Shown here: positions 52,190-64,000 of the stretch, piece after piece
Layout: each line of letters begins with the position of its first letter
Numbering within the stretch: the first letter of the stretch is position 1
Origin: Atopsyche davidsoni
Taxonomy: Eukaryota; Arthropoda; Insecta; Trichoptera; Hydrobiosidae
NCBI GenBank assembly: GCA_022113835.1
Contig: JAILWY010000001.1
Span: 15,616,501-15,680,500 of the forward strand
DNA: 64,000 nt
Direction of reading: 5' to 3'
The notes under the pieces: generated by a model
Databases searched by the model: none
What the model was told of the DNA's origin: nothing
Seen by the model: the letters and a program-made list of their open reading frames with translations, nothing else
Made by a program: the position numbers and the translations under genes

Positions 52190-52245
52190 AAGGAAGTCGT
52201 TAGCTCGGTTGCTTGAAACCCACGTTCGAATCTAGTAGGAGGAAA
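52190..52245 (+). mobile_element. partial tRNA-derived SINE
   Basis: GTCGTTAGCTCGGTTGC gives an A-box-like segment and ACGTTCGAATCTAG a B-box-like segment, only about 10 bases apart. This is a degraded copy. Confidence 0.45.
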
Positions 52246-52883
52246 GATAAATTCTGTGATGATTATAATAAAAAATAGATTTAAAAATCCCTATGATATC
52301 ACTGTATACAAAAATGCGAATCCATAAAACGTTCGATAACCCTACTCGGTCAACAGTGCTTTTGATTTTTATATAGCTAATAAACTCCTCATTCACATAA
52401 TCTAAATATGGATGACTTTCGCTCGCGTGGTAAACATAAAAAGCAAAGTAAACTTTATTTCCTTATAGCGTATGCACAGTGGGAGCCCTACTGTGAAAAG
52501 GGTCGGTGACTCAAAGCATTCACACTTAAAACGTCCTTTGTAATCGGAGAAGAAGTCGCTACGACGCTTTCCTTGTTTTACAGCAAAAAACCCCATTCGT
52601 AACAGAACGTAGGCACTGACGAGCTCACGGTGTAATAGTATGGTAATGCACGGACCCCTTGAGCTCCTCATCTCAGCTATGGTAGGAGGACTGTTGTGTT
52701 TTCACTCGCGTGATAAACACAAATGTATTTTCAAAAGTTGTAACCTTGATTTTAGTTTAAATAATAAACAAGCGTGATTTACACTCGCCCAAGCTGTGAA
52801 ATAGGTTAATGGATTACTTCTGTATGTCTTGGAAGTCATATATAAATATTTAGGCCAATATAAGCTACAAGACGGGATACTCG

Positions 52884-53047
52884 AAGCCCTCTACACACGT
52901 AACAACAAATCGCGCCACAAACATGCAGATAGCCAATAGCGTTCCTTTATTTTGGGGTTTTTCTTTATGGTTTTGGCTAAAATGTAGGAAGCTATTGGCT
53001 AGTTGCAAATCGGTGGCAAGATTTGTTCCTACGTGTGTAGAGGCCTT
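52884..53047. mobile_element. short TIR element (MITE-like), 164 bp
   Basis: The left end AAGCCCTCTACACACGTA followed by ACAACAAATC, and the inverse of the right end, AAGGCCTCTACACACGTAGG followed by AACAAATC, match over about 28 bases with three differences and a small gap. An inner inverted pair, AGCCAATAGCG and AGCTATTGGCT, lies within. It has no coding capacity. It is the best-preserved member of the family also seen at 42.3 kb. Confidence 0.8.
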
Positions 53048-55999
53048 AACCCTTGAACTAGTAAAATTATTTATATACGTTCAGTTAACTCGTATGTAAT
53101 ATATGTGGAGAGTAATAGTAGTGGTTGAACATTGCGCGCTCTAAAATATATTTTTTAAAAAGCTCTAGCAAAGTGAATAAAGTAAACGAAAATTATTTTA
53201 CTACCTTATATTAAGGGTACTTGTTATAACGAAATTCTAAAAGGCTTTAAAAAAATGAAAAGAATAGCTGTTTTCTCATTTCTGAAAGAATATGCATATT
53301 GGCAACAGCATTGGAAAGGTCTAAAAACGTATTTAAATAAAGCAAATACATAAAATCGTTACCGAAAATGTCGATATCATCGGTAAAATAATTAATTTAA
53401 GTTTCTGCCTTGTATAGCTCTAGCATTTTATAGAGGAAGCACTGCGTAGAGCTTTATTTTCAGTTCTCACCTCTCTCGTTTGCCTGTTATCTGGCGGGGT
53501 TACGGCTTCACGACCGCTACTTGTGAAAATCCCTTGCAAAACGTATACTGATATGAAAAAAAGGCTAGGAGACTACTATAACCAGGTTATCTCTTAAATT
53601 CGTGCTCTCAATATGCACCGTGCGGGGTAGAGCGGTGTGCTCCTGGATGAGGGTCTCGACGCAGTCATCACCGCTTGTGCGGCCGGAGTTTACGACGGGC
53701 TGCGGCCAGAATACAGATTGCGACTGACGAGCGATCTCCTTACAAAGACGGAGGATCACATAAAAACTGGAATAGGGCGAAGCAGTAAAGGCTTTACGAG
53801 TTAATATCTCCGCGACGCTCCCCCTCGGACGGGAGAGAGAGACGCAAAGTGCGCGGACAAAATGTATTATGGACTATGTACTTACTACATTATCTTTTTG
53901 TGTCATTTTGTATGAAAATCTTGGAAACATTAAATATTTAGTCATTATAAAAAAGATATACGTGTAAAAGCTTAAAAAAACATTTGATATATAATGGGTA
54001 TCTGTTTTCGTCTCTTTATATACAAAACAATAAAAATATATTTCACATTACGAATATAAGGCCATTGCATGCATAAGCATGCGGATATTGTGCTGAAAAT
54101 AATATATATATAAGGGTAATGAAGTAAATAAAATGAGCGAATAAAATAAACCATTTTATTTCTTGGAAAACTAATACGAAGCTTTCAGTTGTAATTATAA
54201 AAGCCTTAGGTGTAATTGCAAATAAAGTTAACATGAGCCATAGACGATAAACTGACAGGAAATAATAACGGAAACTTATTATAGTTTCCCACTGTCAAAT
54301 TATTTTATTAAAACTGTAAGTATCTTAATTTCAGTTGGAAGAAAAAAATACGCTCGACATAAATTAAATAAATAATGAGCCAGAGTAAGACTTTCCAGAA
54401 ACTTATTAACTATATGTTAATTTTTTTATGATGAAAATAAAACTTAACGAGTAAAAAACTTTTTTATGGACAAAAATAGTTTTCAGAGACTACAGGTACG
54501 ATGAAGGAAGACATTTCGCTTTGTAAAAATATTGTAAATATTACAAAGTACTTTAAGATGCCTTCTTTATAAGAAAAAAAATGTCCTAACTATAAATATT
54601 TCAACAAATTGTATACCTAATGGAAAGATTTATGGATTGTCAAAAAAGCCATCTGGCTTTTCATATTTGTTATTTTAAAATGGTATATTGAAGTCTCTCG
54701 TGAATAAAAAGTATTTTTTTATGACCTCACGAGTCTCATTATTATGAGCTTCGACTGTCTTGCGTCTCCGTGCGTATGCAGATTATTTAAATTCCGACAA
54801 ATTACGCGGAATCGGGTATGGTTTTTAATTAGTCACCTTCCATCTGACGGCGCTGCGTGCGGCTGTGCTGGCCAGGTGAGTGTGCGCCAGGTGAGGAGGG
54901 GCGGGCCATGACTCAGGCCGAGCATAATGGTGCAGTAATGCAAGAGCGATGCTCTGAAGAGTTTTTACAGTGAATTGTGTGCTATTTTATTACACAAGAT
55001 AAACAGGCAATCAGCATGTTTCTACGAACTGGCAACACTTGAGTTCCAAACGCATAAATTGCAGATGTCTCGTAGATGATTGTGAAACGTCCATCTTTAA
55101 TACAATTCAAACGAAAGATAAAAAAAAAACACTCAAGTCCATTTTACAAAAAACAAATTAGCTAGAAAAGATAATTAAATTGGACAACCCGGTATAAAAC
55201 CTGGACCCCAGTGCGTGCAGTACATCAACAATGAAAAGCAATGAATTTTTCATTTAATACAAATTTCAATACGTTGTGTATTTTGACAGTTCAAATATTT
55301 TACATCCATAAATTATGAAAATATACACTGATTTTCATACCTTTATATGAAGTATTTTCTGATTATGTGCTTGTGTGTATTGCACGCTATCTGACCTTCG
55401 AGGTAGGTAATCAACAATGTTAACCATTGTGGCATCTGTTGTGTCCCATAAAATATTAATAATAATAATCGCGTGTTTAAAACGGGTAAAAAACACAGGC
55501 ATATCGATTACAGCACACGATAAAACATGCACATCATTAGATATGCGAGCAAAAAAAGTCTATACGAAATTTAAAATTAAAAAATATATATTTTACAGAC
55601 GAAAATGCTTGACGCAAGGTTTTCAGATAAAAAATAAATTTAGATAAAATAATCAAAAAGACTTAACACTAGACATTGGAGAAGACCATTGTGTAATAAG
55701 AATTTTCCCCCGTCAGCATACCCGGCATGTAAAGAAAAAAATACAAACATGCAGTAAATTTGAAGTTACACCCCTCGTGTAGGATTTGAGCACAGTGTAG
55801 GGTAGGTTTTTTATTGTTTTTCCACGAACAGACGACATTTAAGCTTAGATAATGTTACCGAGAAATCTATATCTAGACCAAATTAAAGGCAGGTAAGCAA
55901 TCAGTCGGGACCGATACTAGGTAATTATGATTGGCAGCATATTTGGCAGTGGCGTTGTTTTATATAAGAAATTTTCAGAAACCCTCGAATGAATTGTTT

Positions 56000-56066
56000 A
56001 ACGTGGATTTGAACCCGAGAGCCCTGGGTCGGCACGCGTGCTAACTACTGCACCACGAGGAGGTCA
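56000..56066 (-). mobile_element. tRNA-derived SINE head
   Basis: The minus strand reads CCTCGTGGTGCAGTAGTTAG, CACGCGTGCCGACCCAGGGC and TCTCGGGTTCAAATCCACG. The A-box (TAGTTAGCACGCG) and B-box (GGGTTCAAATCC) have near-tRNA spacing. The element probably extends left to about 55940, where CAGTGGCGTT recurs as at other sites in the window. Confidence 0.7.
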
Positions 56067-59000
56067 GAGGTACGCAGGCACCTCATCACGGTGCTCCCGA
56101 ACGCATAAAATTACTTGAATTACGATACTGCTTTATTGTTCAACATACTGAGAACTTGAATAAAATATGCTTCATTTTGTACTACCTCAACTGAATAAAT
56201 ACAATTTCTAAAAATTACATTATTATTATAAATCAAAATTAATCACAACGAGATATAAATAACAAGGCATACATTAATAAAATGCATTTATTCTTGCATT
56301 ATTTACTAGTTTTAGCCTCGGACAATTGAGTGGAGGATATCGTAATTTAAAATTTTAATGTATATCAACAATTTTCTTAAATATTCATGATTTATTGGTG
56401 TATGTACAGCGAGCACTTCAAATATTCCTAACTTATTGTTTTTATTAGTATACTTTTTTAATATTTTAACGAGTGTTTAGAATGTTCAAGTATATTCTTT
56501 ACAATAAAGTTTAAATGGAATTTGAATTTAAACTTTAGGTGCATGTAACTCATTTTGTGCATTGTGCCCTGAGCCATAGATTCACGGTGATAATTCTTTA
56601 ATTACGAAGCGGAGAGCACTTCCAGCGAGATGCAGCGCCGGCCGTTAAACCGAGTCGAGCTTTAACGCTCTCGAGGGCTTAGCGCCTACATTACAATTAA
56701 CCCTCTCCCTTACATACGCATTCATATATATTTGCAACTACATATGTACTCCGAGTCTTTTCCGTGTAAAGTTTTTTAGATAAATAAATCCATGACATTG
56801 AAAATATTCCCCAACACGTGCAATGAAATTACGCAATAAATAATTTTAATTTTTTTTTATGATAGTTATAGTATAAGGAGCCGATGCGGTTGTGATATTG
56901 AAAATTAAACAATCCACATAATTCTAATGGGTTCGAAAATAATTCTACTCAAAAAAAAGATTGCAAAATAAGACAGAATGCCACCTTTTGAGGGCTTTTT
57001 GCGTTTCCTAAATTACCCTGCGGTAAACAGGAAAACCGCAGAATAGACTAACTCGAAAAGACCTACTTCCTTTACTGGAGACAATTTATAAATTATCAAA
57101 TAAAAAAATTAAAAAAAACAACTGTATTCGGATTTAATAGTGACTCCTTAATCGAAAAGTAATTATGATAGCAATATGTTGGTGGTTTACAGGTTGCCCC
57201 TGGCAGTCACACGGAAGTGGTCGATTTGCTGAACGCACAAGTTCAAAAAGCTCTCGCCAGTTCCGATAGCCGCGGTCTGGCAACGCCGCGTGTTATTATT
57301 ATGACTGCGAAGCTTCGGCGGCTCCGGCCCGCTCTCGGCACCGTTACGTCTTACTTCACCTCCGTGCAAGTGGGATGAACCGAGTCCGACTAGTGACGGG
57401 CGGCATCGAGGCACTCGAAACACTCGAACGATTGAAGCGTTTCGAATAATTTTATAATTAGTCAATCGATTTAGTCATTTCTTAATTTTTTTTTATCAAA
57501 TTTCAGATAAATACACCGATTTATTCACAGCAGTTTACTTGAGAGATCTAATTCATTTTTTGTTTATTGACGCCAAAATCCGCTTTATATGTACGGTGCA
57601 AAACCACTGAGCGCAAGGGTCATAGAATATTTTTAATTTTATAGAACTTTTTTTTGTCGCATAATATTCGATTAGTATACTAAAAGAGATGAAGACTGGA
57701 CGGTTTTGACTTCATGTTTTTACATTATCCAATTAAGCGTGTGACTGAATCGATTCTTATATAAATCAAATTATTAGATCGGGTCATCCGATGGTGCCCA
57801 TCGCTAGTCCGAATGCTGCGCACTTAGCGGTCCTCCGACCGCCGGCTGTGGGACTTGCCGATTAGTCATGACGCGATACATTTTAATCGAGTGGAAGGGT
57901 TGCGGACTGTCCGCGTTGCCAAACGACGGCTCGGTGTGAATTGTTTCACATCTTCAAATGTGATAAGATAACGCTGCCCTTGCAGAAATAAATCTGGGTG
58001 GGATTTCAAGGCGTTTTCTATATAATATTTCATTGTAATTTAAAGTTTTTGTATAGGCGTAAAAAATATTTACATTGACAAGTATTCTAACAGCACATTA
58101 CTCGTGTGCATCATAAATCACAAATTTAAAATGGAAAATAATCGATAAAACTATTGTTAACAAAACCATTATCTTTAACTATAAGCGTATGTACAATATA
58201 TATAAAAATCAGTGGCGTTGAGTGGATTTCAAATTAAAATTATTTGCATTGAATAAGAAAATTTGTGCATATCACATAAGCAGAATAAAACCATAATCAT
58301 CCCATGTAGAAATGTGTTGAGTATATTTTACAGAAAAAAAAAAACTAATAAAAATGGAATACAGCGTGAGAAAAACACAGTTCCACATAATAATATACTC
58401 AATATTTCGTAAAATGACGATAGATTCAATTGGAATGTATATTTTGAAAAAAATGAGGAAATTATCAAATAATATAATAATTTAAAGCATTTTGTAATGG
58501 ACCGACCCCTCTTGCCGGGCCCAGCGGTCGCATGAGCCGCCGAAGTTACAATGATCCACAATAAATCACTTTTTGTTAGATTCTAATTTTATACCTGCGC
58601 TGGGGATGCTTTTTGTTTCTCGTACAAAATTATACCCGTTCCCCGGACTTAATAACACTTGCTGGGAGATTCGGTCTGCTACCAAAAAATAGACTAACAA
58701 GGCAGCCCGCGATGCAGGTAACTTCGGAAGCGTTGAATATGTAATAGATACCGTAATAAACAAGTTATATAATAATCTATTTCATATAATAAATTCATAA
58801 TTGATTCGCCGTTTTGCGTTGTTACACTTTAAAGCTTATATGTTAAATAGTAATATAATGACGAAATATATTTATTTTATAATTGTTACGATCTCTTGAC
58901 TAAAAATCGACCAATGACACGACTGTGAGATCGCTTAACCGGACTGAATTCATACCTGCTTTAGTAAAAAAACTATAAAAATTTTAAGAGGCTTATTTTT

Positions 59001-60073
59001 GCAGTAGTATGAATTTCAATTTAAAAAAATAAGTCGTTTATCGTGTCATAAAATGTGACGTATAATAATTAAATAAAAAAATCACGAACATAATTTTAGA
59101 ACTCTTCTAACAGCGCTCAGGATATATTTGTATAAAAAATATGATTTAAGAAAATTATGGCAAACGTGGAATTTCAAAAATAGGTATTGAATTTGATATC
59201 TGCAATTGTTAGTGAATTGAATGAATACTATCTAAATTAATACAATATTGGCATTCCGTAATTTATGAACCAAAAGCTACTAACAAAAGGTATACATTGA
59301 AATACCCCACCTTATGAGAGTTCATTCTGTTATCACAAAGCGTTACGGTTTATTCATTGTTGAAGCTCTGCAAACAATACGCTTGGAATTTATTGTAAAT
59401 CCGTCAACATTTGGCAAAAAAATAAGCGCCAGGTATTCAAGATGGCGCCTAGACAGGAAGTGGACAATAAACAACTTGCAGAGAGTTTTACAGCGCGGGG
59501 TATTGTCAGCGGCGATACGATCGTCTGACGCTCCATTCAGCCTGCCGGGGAGGATCACTCGAAGCTTCACTTCTCCATACAAGTGACCGGCAAGTGACCA
59601 GCGATGGAAATTACCACAGCATATAATAAGTACAGTTCACGAAAATATTATGTAATTATCAAAGAATATCTTAATTTAAGAGTTACAATTTATTCATTAC
59701 GAGTCAAAAAAAAATTGTCCGATGCGAAATAGTGAAGGATGAATGAATCAAAAAGAAATTGAGCAACAATTCAAATCAATTTATTATGTTGTCTTGACTG
59801 CTATAAAAAATAGTTTAACTACCTATAGTTAAAATGATGTAAACGTTTTATGCATAAGGTGAAGAAACAAATTTGCAGTCGATTCTGCACTGGTGTGAAT
59901 ATGAAATAAATATATTTTTATTTAAAAAAAATACATTTATATTAATCGCATAATAGAGACATTTTTTGTTGAGGGACAAGGCATTTGATTGGTGAATATC
60001 CATTATTGTAATGATAAAAAGTAACTTTGTATTTTTGTCATCATTTTGAGTTTATTAGAATTATTTGCATAAC

Positions 60074-60150
60074 TAGTTTCGACCCTATACACCGAATTAA
60101 GTCATCCCCAGTTTAGTCATGCATCTGATGATGACCAGGTGTATAGAGAC
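60074..60150. repeat. imperfect inverted repeat with CTGATGA motif
   Basis: GACCCTATACACC (60081-60093) pairs with GGTGTATAGAGAC (60138-60150) at 11 of 13 positions. The loop holds CATCTGATGATGACC. It is probably a remnant of a palindromic repeat; the family is unknown. Confidence 0.4.
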
Positions 60151-61746
60151 ATTGCCGAATTGATAAGAACGACAACAGATACATAAACCGAACAATTATA
60201 AAAAATAAAAAAAAAACAACATAGAAATTATTTATGCAGCATTGTACAACAGTTTATATAAGCTATGTGGCTGCTAAACGTTGCGCATATTGCACTGCTA
60301 AGAGTTGGTATGACTCAGCTAGCCGGACCCGCGGACCTGTTGGCTCCCGGACGGAGTGGGGCGGAGAGAGGACCGGTCCTTCTCAGGGCTACGAGGATAG
60401 GAAACCGTTTGAAAACCGAGCAACGAGGGAAAACAAAACGTACTGACTTCCGGTACGTGATGCAAACGACTTCCAAGGCTGTTAAAAACCTCATATAAAA
60501 CTTTAACGATGAATTAATGAGCGGTGTCTTACAGCCATCTGCTATCCTATGCTTATCGTGCTATCTGCATTATAACTGTAAAATAACTAAATTGACGCTG
60601 TCATCTAACATTTTTATCGATAAATTAGCCGCCTTTTTATGTACTGGATTTAAGTGCATGCTTGTATATATGATGCGTGATAAATATGCAGGATCAGTTT
60701 CCTGATGTAAAGACTTTACAATCCGTATAAATGATATGACACTCTGAGCAAATACTGAAGACTTTATTCTTGACAATGAAGATGTTTAAAAAATATTGGG
60801 TTCTAATGTCAGACATAGTATTAGTTAAATTGAACCCAGACGATGAAAATCTATGCTTGTTTACTAACAAAACTAATTAGCGAAATAAATGATGTGGTTT
60901 TATTTTATTTCTGGAAAAATATAAATGAATACCAAGCCGATAAAAAGAACGCTCTGGTTTTATGAGAAATACTAAGCTCGTAAGATTTTATGATAAAAAT
61001 CAGTTATTTTTTACGATCCTGCATCTAAATTTTATTGAATAAAATAACCCTAACCATAACTTAGAAGAAAATGACATAAACCCACTTACGATCTTCTTAA
61101 ACCCAATGTCTTTAATAACTACAAGCAATGGAGCCATCAAATACGTATATAGTAGATGGCTCGCAAGACAGTGATAACGTCATTTTTATCCCAACAAACT
61201 TAAAATCGCGCTCTTTCTCAAAGTATCACAGAAAGATTTCGATTTGAAATAAGTTTAAGTGCAAATTTACGATGTAGCTGCGTTTTATACTAAATTTTTA
61301 TAATACTTTTTCAATGTCGCGCGAAGATAACGAAAACACAATCTAAGGACGATCCTCGCACAAAAATAGCTTTCACAATATTACACAACGAAAAACTTTC
61401 AGAAACCTGTCAAGAAGGGCCTCGCACCCACGTCAGGTCGGGTGCAGTTCACACGTGGGCGGGGCTGCAGTGCGCGGGAGGAAATTGCAAAAAATGGGTT
61501 CGCATCCCGCGGGACGCTCGACCCTCTTCCACGAAACCCATTTTAGGTTATTTCATAATAATGCGTGCACGGGCGGGGAGAATTCCTGCCACACGTGATT
61601 CTAATTAATTTTAAATGAAACGGTTTTTCGATTTACGGTAGGCAAAAATGTTAAATTCAACAGTGTAAGCTTTATATTTAGATATACTAAATTAAGGATC
61701 GAGTATATCGATAATAATAATAATAATCTGCGAAGAGCTTACTTAC

Positions 61747-61830
61747 ATTTGTGAGTTGTTTGGGGACGATTTTGGCTTGAAAAATAAGTATCGACTTACC
61801 TGAAAAGAAGCAAACATAAAACAATTAGTT
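61747..61830 (-). promoter_or_regulatory. sd: candidate recursive splice site (ratchet point) of sd
   Basis: Minus strand: CTAAT branch-like motif, pyrimidine-rich TGTTTGCTTCTTTTCAG, then GTAAGT directly at 61799/61800. A second donor GTAAGTAAGC follows after 53 bases (GT at 61746-61745). It matches the textbook ratchet-point consensus. It shares 24 identical bases with the site at 42.77 kb. Confidence 0.55.
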
Positions 61831-61929
61831 AAGTTTCTTAAAAAATATATTTAAGATACTATTTTATTTTTTTGTTTATTGTACGAATACAATAAATAAA
61901 AACATCAACCTCTTGACACCCAAATATTG

Positions 61930-61998
61930 ACTATTGGCTAGCTCGTCTGCTTGCCGATCGAAAGGTCTCGGGTATAAGCGAGAGGCAATATATATATT
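61930..61998 (+). mobile_element. degraded tRNA-derived SINE
   Basis: TTGGCTAGCTCGTCTGC (A-box-like) is followed by TCTCGGGTATAAGCGAGAGG (B-box region with a good stem), then an (AT)n tail. Confidence 0.45.
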
Positions 61999-62497
61999 TT
62001 TTAGTTATTCAATTGTCAGATCTATAAATGGTCTTGAGCTTCAAGGATAAAGAAAATCCTCTCTGACTGAACCGTATACAACGAGGCTATCAAGAGAATA
62101 TCAAGCCAATATTTGGCGATATCAAGATATAAATAAATTTAAAAAATATATATTTGTGTGGAAGCCAAGCAGAAGCAGTCACTTAAAACTGTAACAATAG
62201 AATGTAATCACACACAGGGGGAGTGCATCAGATCTCAGGTAGGGTCATTAGCGGTGGGGTGTAGGATTCGGTGTCGCCTTGATCAGTTTCCGGGAAGCGG
62301 GGTTGGAGAGACCCAGGGCGGTCTGCGCGCCTGGCATTCCGCGCCACAAAAACTGCCCGCCGCCCCTGCACTCATCTACACCTCCACCTGTCACCACCGG
62401 AGTCTATATTTACAAGAGTGCCACCCTCGCCTTATTGGCATATTTTAATTAACGATTGGAAACATACAAGAGTAGATAGATAATAGATAATCTACAC

Positions 62498-63069
62498 CAG
62501 AGGTTCCCACAGTGGTCAATATCGACCCCCAGGGGTCGATTTCGCCCTGCAAGGGGTCGATGACAGCGAAAAATAAAATTGGGGGTCCATGAACTTTAAA
62601 TGGGGGTCTACGAGAGTGGATCCCATTTAAGCAGGTCATCACCAAAATTTAGACATTTCGTAAATGTCATAATGCACCGAACACAGATTTTACTTATGTA
62701 CTTTGTGACAAATCGAAACCCTGAAGCGTAGAAGTATTTTGTATGTTTTTAATTAATGTATTTTATTCTATTTAAGATATTGAAATGGAATGAAGTATTT
62801 TCTGTCAAAAATATTGATTTTCTGAATGCATTTGCATTTTGTGTGTTTTTAATTAATAAAGGTATAATTAACTTTACATGTATATTAACTTTTTATTTTT
62901 AATCCCACTGTACAGTAAACCTTATGAAAGTGAGTTGTTCTATATAAGATGTCAAAAATATGTTTGAAGTTGATGAATTTGTAAAAATTCAATATTAGCA
63001 AGGCAGGTCGACGAAAAACAGGAAAACTCGACAAGGGGTCGACGGGACAAAATAGTTTGGGAAACTGTG
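62498..63069. mobile_element. nonautonomous hAT transposon, 572 bp, with intact 8-bp target duplication
   Basis: The element begins CAGAGGTTCCCACAGTGG and its other end, inverted, reads CACAGTTTCCCAAACTATTT. Both continue to a CGACCCC-type motif (TATCGACCCCCA on the left; inverted right end CCGTCGACCCC). It is flanked by identical 8-bp copies of ATCTACAC (62490-62497 and 63070-63077), the target-site duplication length of the hAT superfamily, whose termini are typically CAGNGGTTC. The interior is AT-rich with no transposase frame, so it must have been moved by an element elsewhere. Confidence 0.92.
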
Positions 63070-63239
63070 ATCTACACGAAAATACAATTCATGAAGGTGA
63101 TATGAAGTGAGTTGACGCTTGTTACGTCTCCGAGGAAATCACAAGAAAACTTTTATTAGACGTTTTATTCATTAAATAACTCTCTTTTCATTTGAACCCA
63201 GAGACAGTTTAAAAGTAATAAAAAAATTGTTTATCACGT

Positions 63240-63300
63240 TCAGACTTCAATACCTCATATTCAATAAGCAAGTGCGCTAACTAATGACCACAGGGTGGTT
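63240..63300 (-). mobile_element. partial tRNA-derived SINE
   Basis: The minus strand reads TGTGGTCATTAGTTAGCGCACTTGC (A-box) and TGAGGTATTGAAGTC (diverged B-box). Confidence 0.4.
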
Positions 63301-63627
63301 AAATAGTTTATAAATTGGGTATACTATAATATAACATATATCCAACGACTTGTTACTTATATAATGCCTGAAATACTATATAATGACTTTTCTGACGCGA
63401 ACCTGAGGGAATTAAACCCAAATCCTAAAATTCATTGGATAGACCAAAACAATGCGTCGGTAAAAAAAGACATGTCCACAAAACTCGAATAAATTACTCA
63501 GCGAATTGCTTTTCTGGTGCGGACCTGATGTTAAGCCAGATTCACGCGATTACGCAGAATTCCAATATTTAGGCGGCAGACTAGCGCAAGATCTTTGAGG
63601 AAAACGCGTGCAGTCAGCTGTGCGGCA

Positions 63628-63699
63628 GGACCGGGACCGGGACCGGGACCGGGACCTGGACCTGGACCTGGACCTGGACCTGGACCTGGACCTGGACCT
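63628..63699. repeat. GGACCG/GGACCT hexamer repeat, 12 units
   Basis: Four GGACCG units are followed by eight GGACCT units with no interruption (72 bases). In frame this yields Gly-Pro dipeptides on both strands, so open frames here are uninformative. Confidence 0.97.
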
Positions 63700-64000
63700 G
63701 GCGGTGGGCGGTGGCCAAGCCGACGACACACTAATTCGCGGACTTGCTTACCGACCGCTGTAAGCGAGCCACGAGTGTGCATTTCTGATTTAAACTAGAA
63801 GTGGAGTTAGTACGAAAAATGATTCTTACAGAAATCATTTTATATTTGGAATTGATAATAGAGATTATCATTAAATCGATTTATATATTATTTATGACAG
63901 TACGTGTGATATCGCTGACAGCAAAACAAACAAAACATGTCTCGCATTAAAAATCGTTAAGTTTTGTTTTCTCATTTAATACATGAAATTAAAAGTATTC

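Larger units (their letters stand above)
28814..64000 (-). other. sd: presumed sd 5' intron sequence, no host coding exon recognised
   Basis: Upstream of the exon ending at 28813 no conserved coding sequence was found. The missing sd first exon must end in phase 1. Three recursive-splice-like sites on the minus strand (42.77, 50.52 and 61.80 kb) suggest the transcript crosses this whole stretch. The rest is AT-rich sequence broken up by GC-rich minisatellites, SINEs, TIR elements, a hAT insertion and a reverse-transcriptase fragment, each listed separately. An internal promoter or a nested gene cannot be excluded. Confidence 0.55.

Noticed and set aside
54860..55895. CAGGTGAGT (54873) and CAGGTAAGC (55889) on the plus strand as ratchet points
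   Set aside because: They lack a pyrimidine tract and branch site and lie on the strand opposite to sd. They serve as an informal control showing that bare CAG/GTRAG matches do occur by chance.
63531..63798. Gly-Pro repeat proteins on both strands
   Set aside because: A hexamer microsatellite gives Gly-Pro in both directions; no start context or conserved flank.

Overview
This is eukaryotic, AT-rich genomic DNA with GT-AG introns, long introns, tRNA-derived SINEs, TIR elements and many GC-rich minisatellites. The protein content and repeat types fit an insect. A moth or butterfly (Lepidoptera) is plausible, but that is inference.

One protein-coding gene can be reconstructed with confidence, on the minus strand: scalloped (sd), the arthropod TEAD transcription factor. 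Nine coding exons run from 28813 down to the stop codon at 7879-7881. All eight junctions are canonical, and together they encode 427 contiguous residues plus one split codon at the 5' edge. The protein contains the complete TEA DNA-binding domain, which is divided by a 15.9 kb intron, then a linker and the complete Yorkie/Vestigial (YAP)-binding domain ending at the natural C-terminus. The start-codon exon was not found. It must lie at higher coordinates, probably beyond 64000.

Region by region: 1-7430 is AT-rich DNA downstream of sd with no convincing gene. 7487-7878 is a likely 3' UTR with tandem AATAAA signals. 7879-12622 is the compact 3' part of sd (eight exons). 12623-28558 is one long intron carrying SINE fragments and minisatellites. 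28559-28813 is the exon with the first half of the TEA domain. 28814-64000 has no recognisable host coding exon and is best read as sd 5' intron. It holds a 5'-truncated non-LTR reverse-transcriptase fragment (about 44.09-44.50 kb), a family of short TIR elements, a clean nonautonomous hAT insertion with a perfect 8-bp target duplication (62498-63069), SINEs and GC-rich tandem repeats.

The most interesting signal is in this upstream intron. Three sites on the sd strand (61799/61800, 50522/50523 and 42772/42773) look like recursive-splicing ratchet points. Each is a CAG immediately followed by GTAAGT or GTAAAT, with a second GTAAGY donor 47-63 bases downstream. The outer two also have a clear branch-site motif and pyrimidine tract, and share an identical 24-base stretch across the splice signal. 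No prokaryotic-type system, CRISPR array or clear functional RNA gene was seen.
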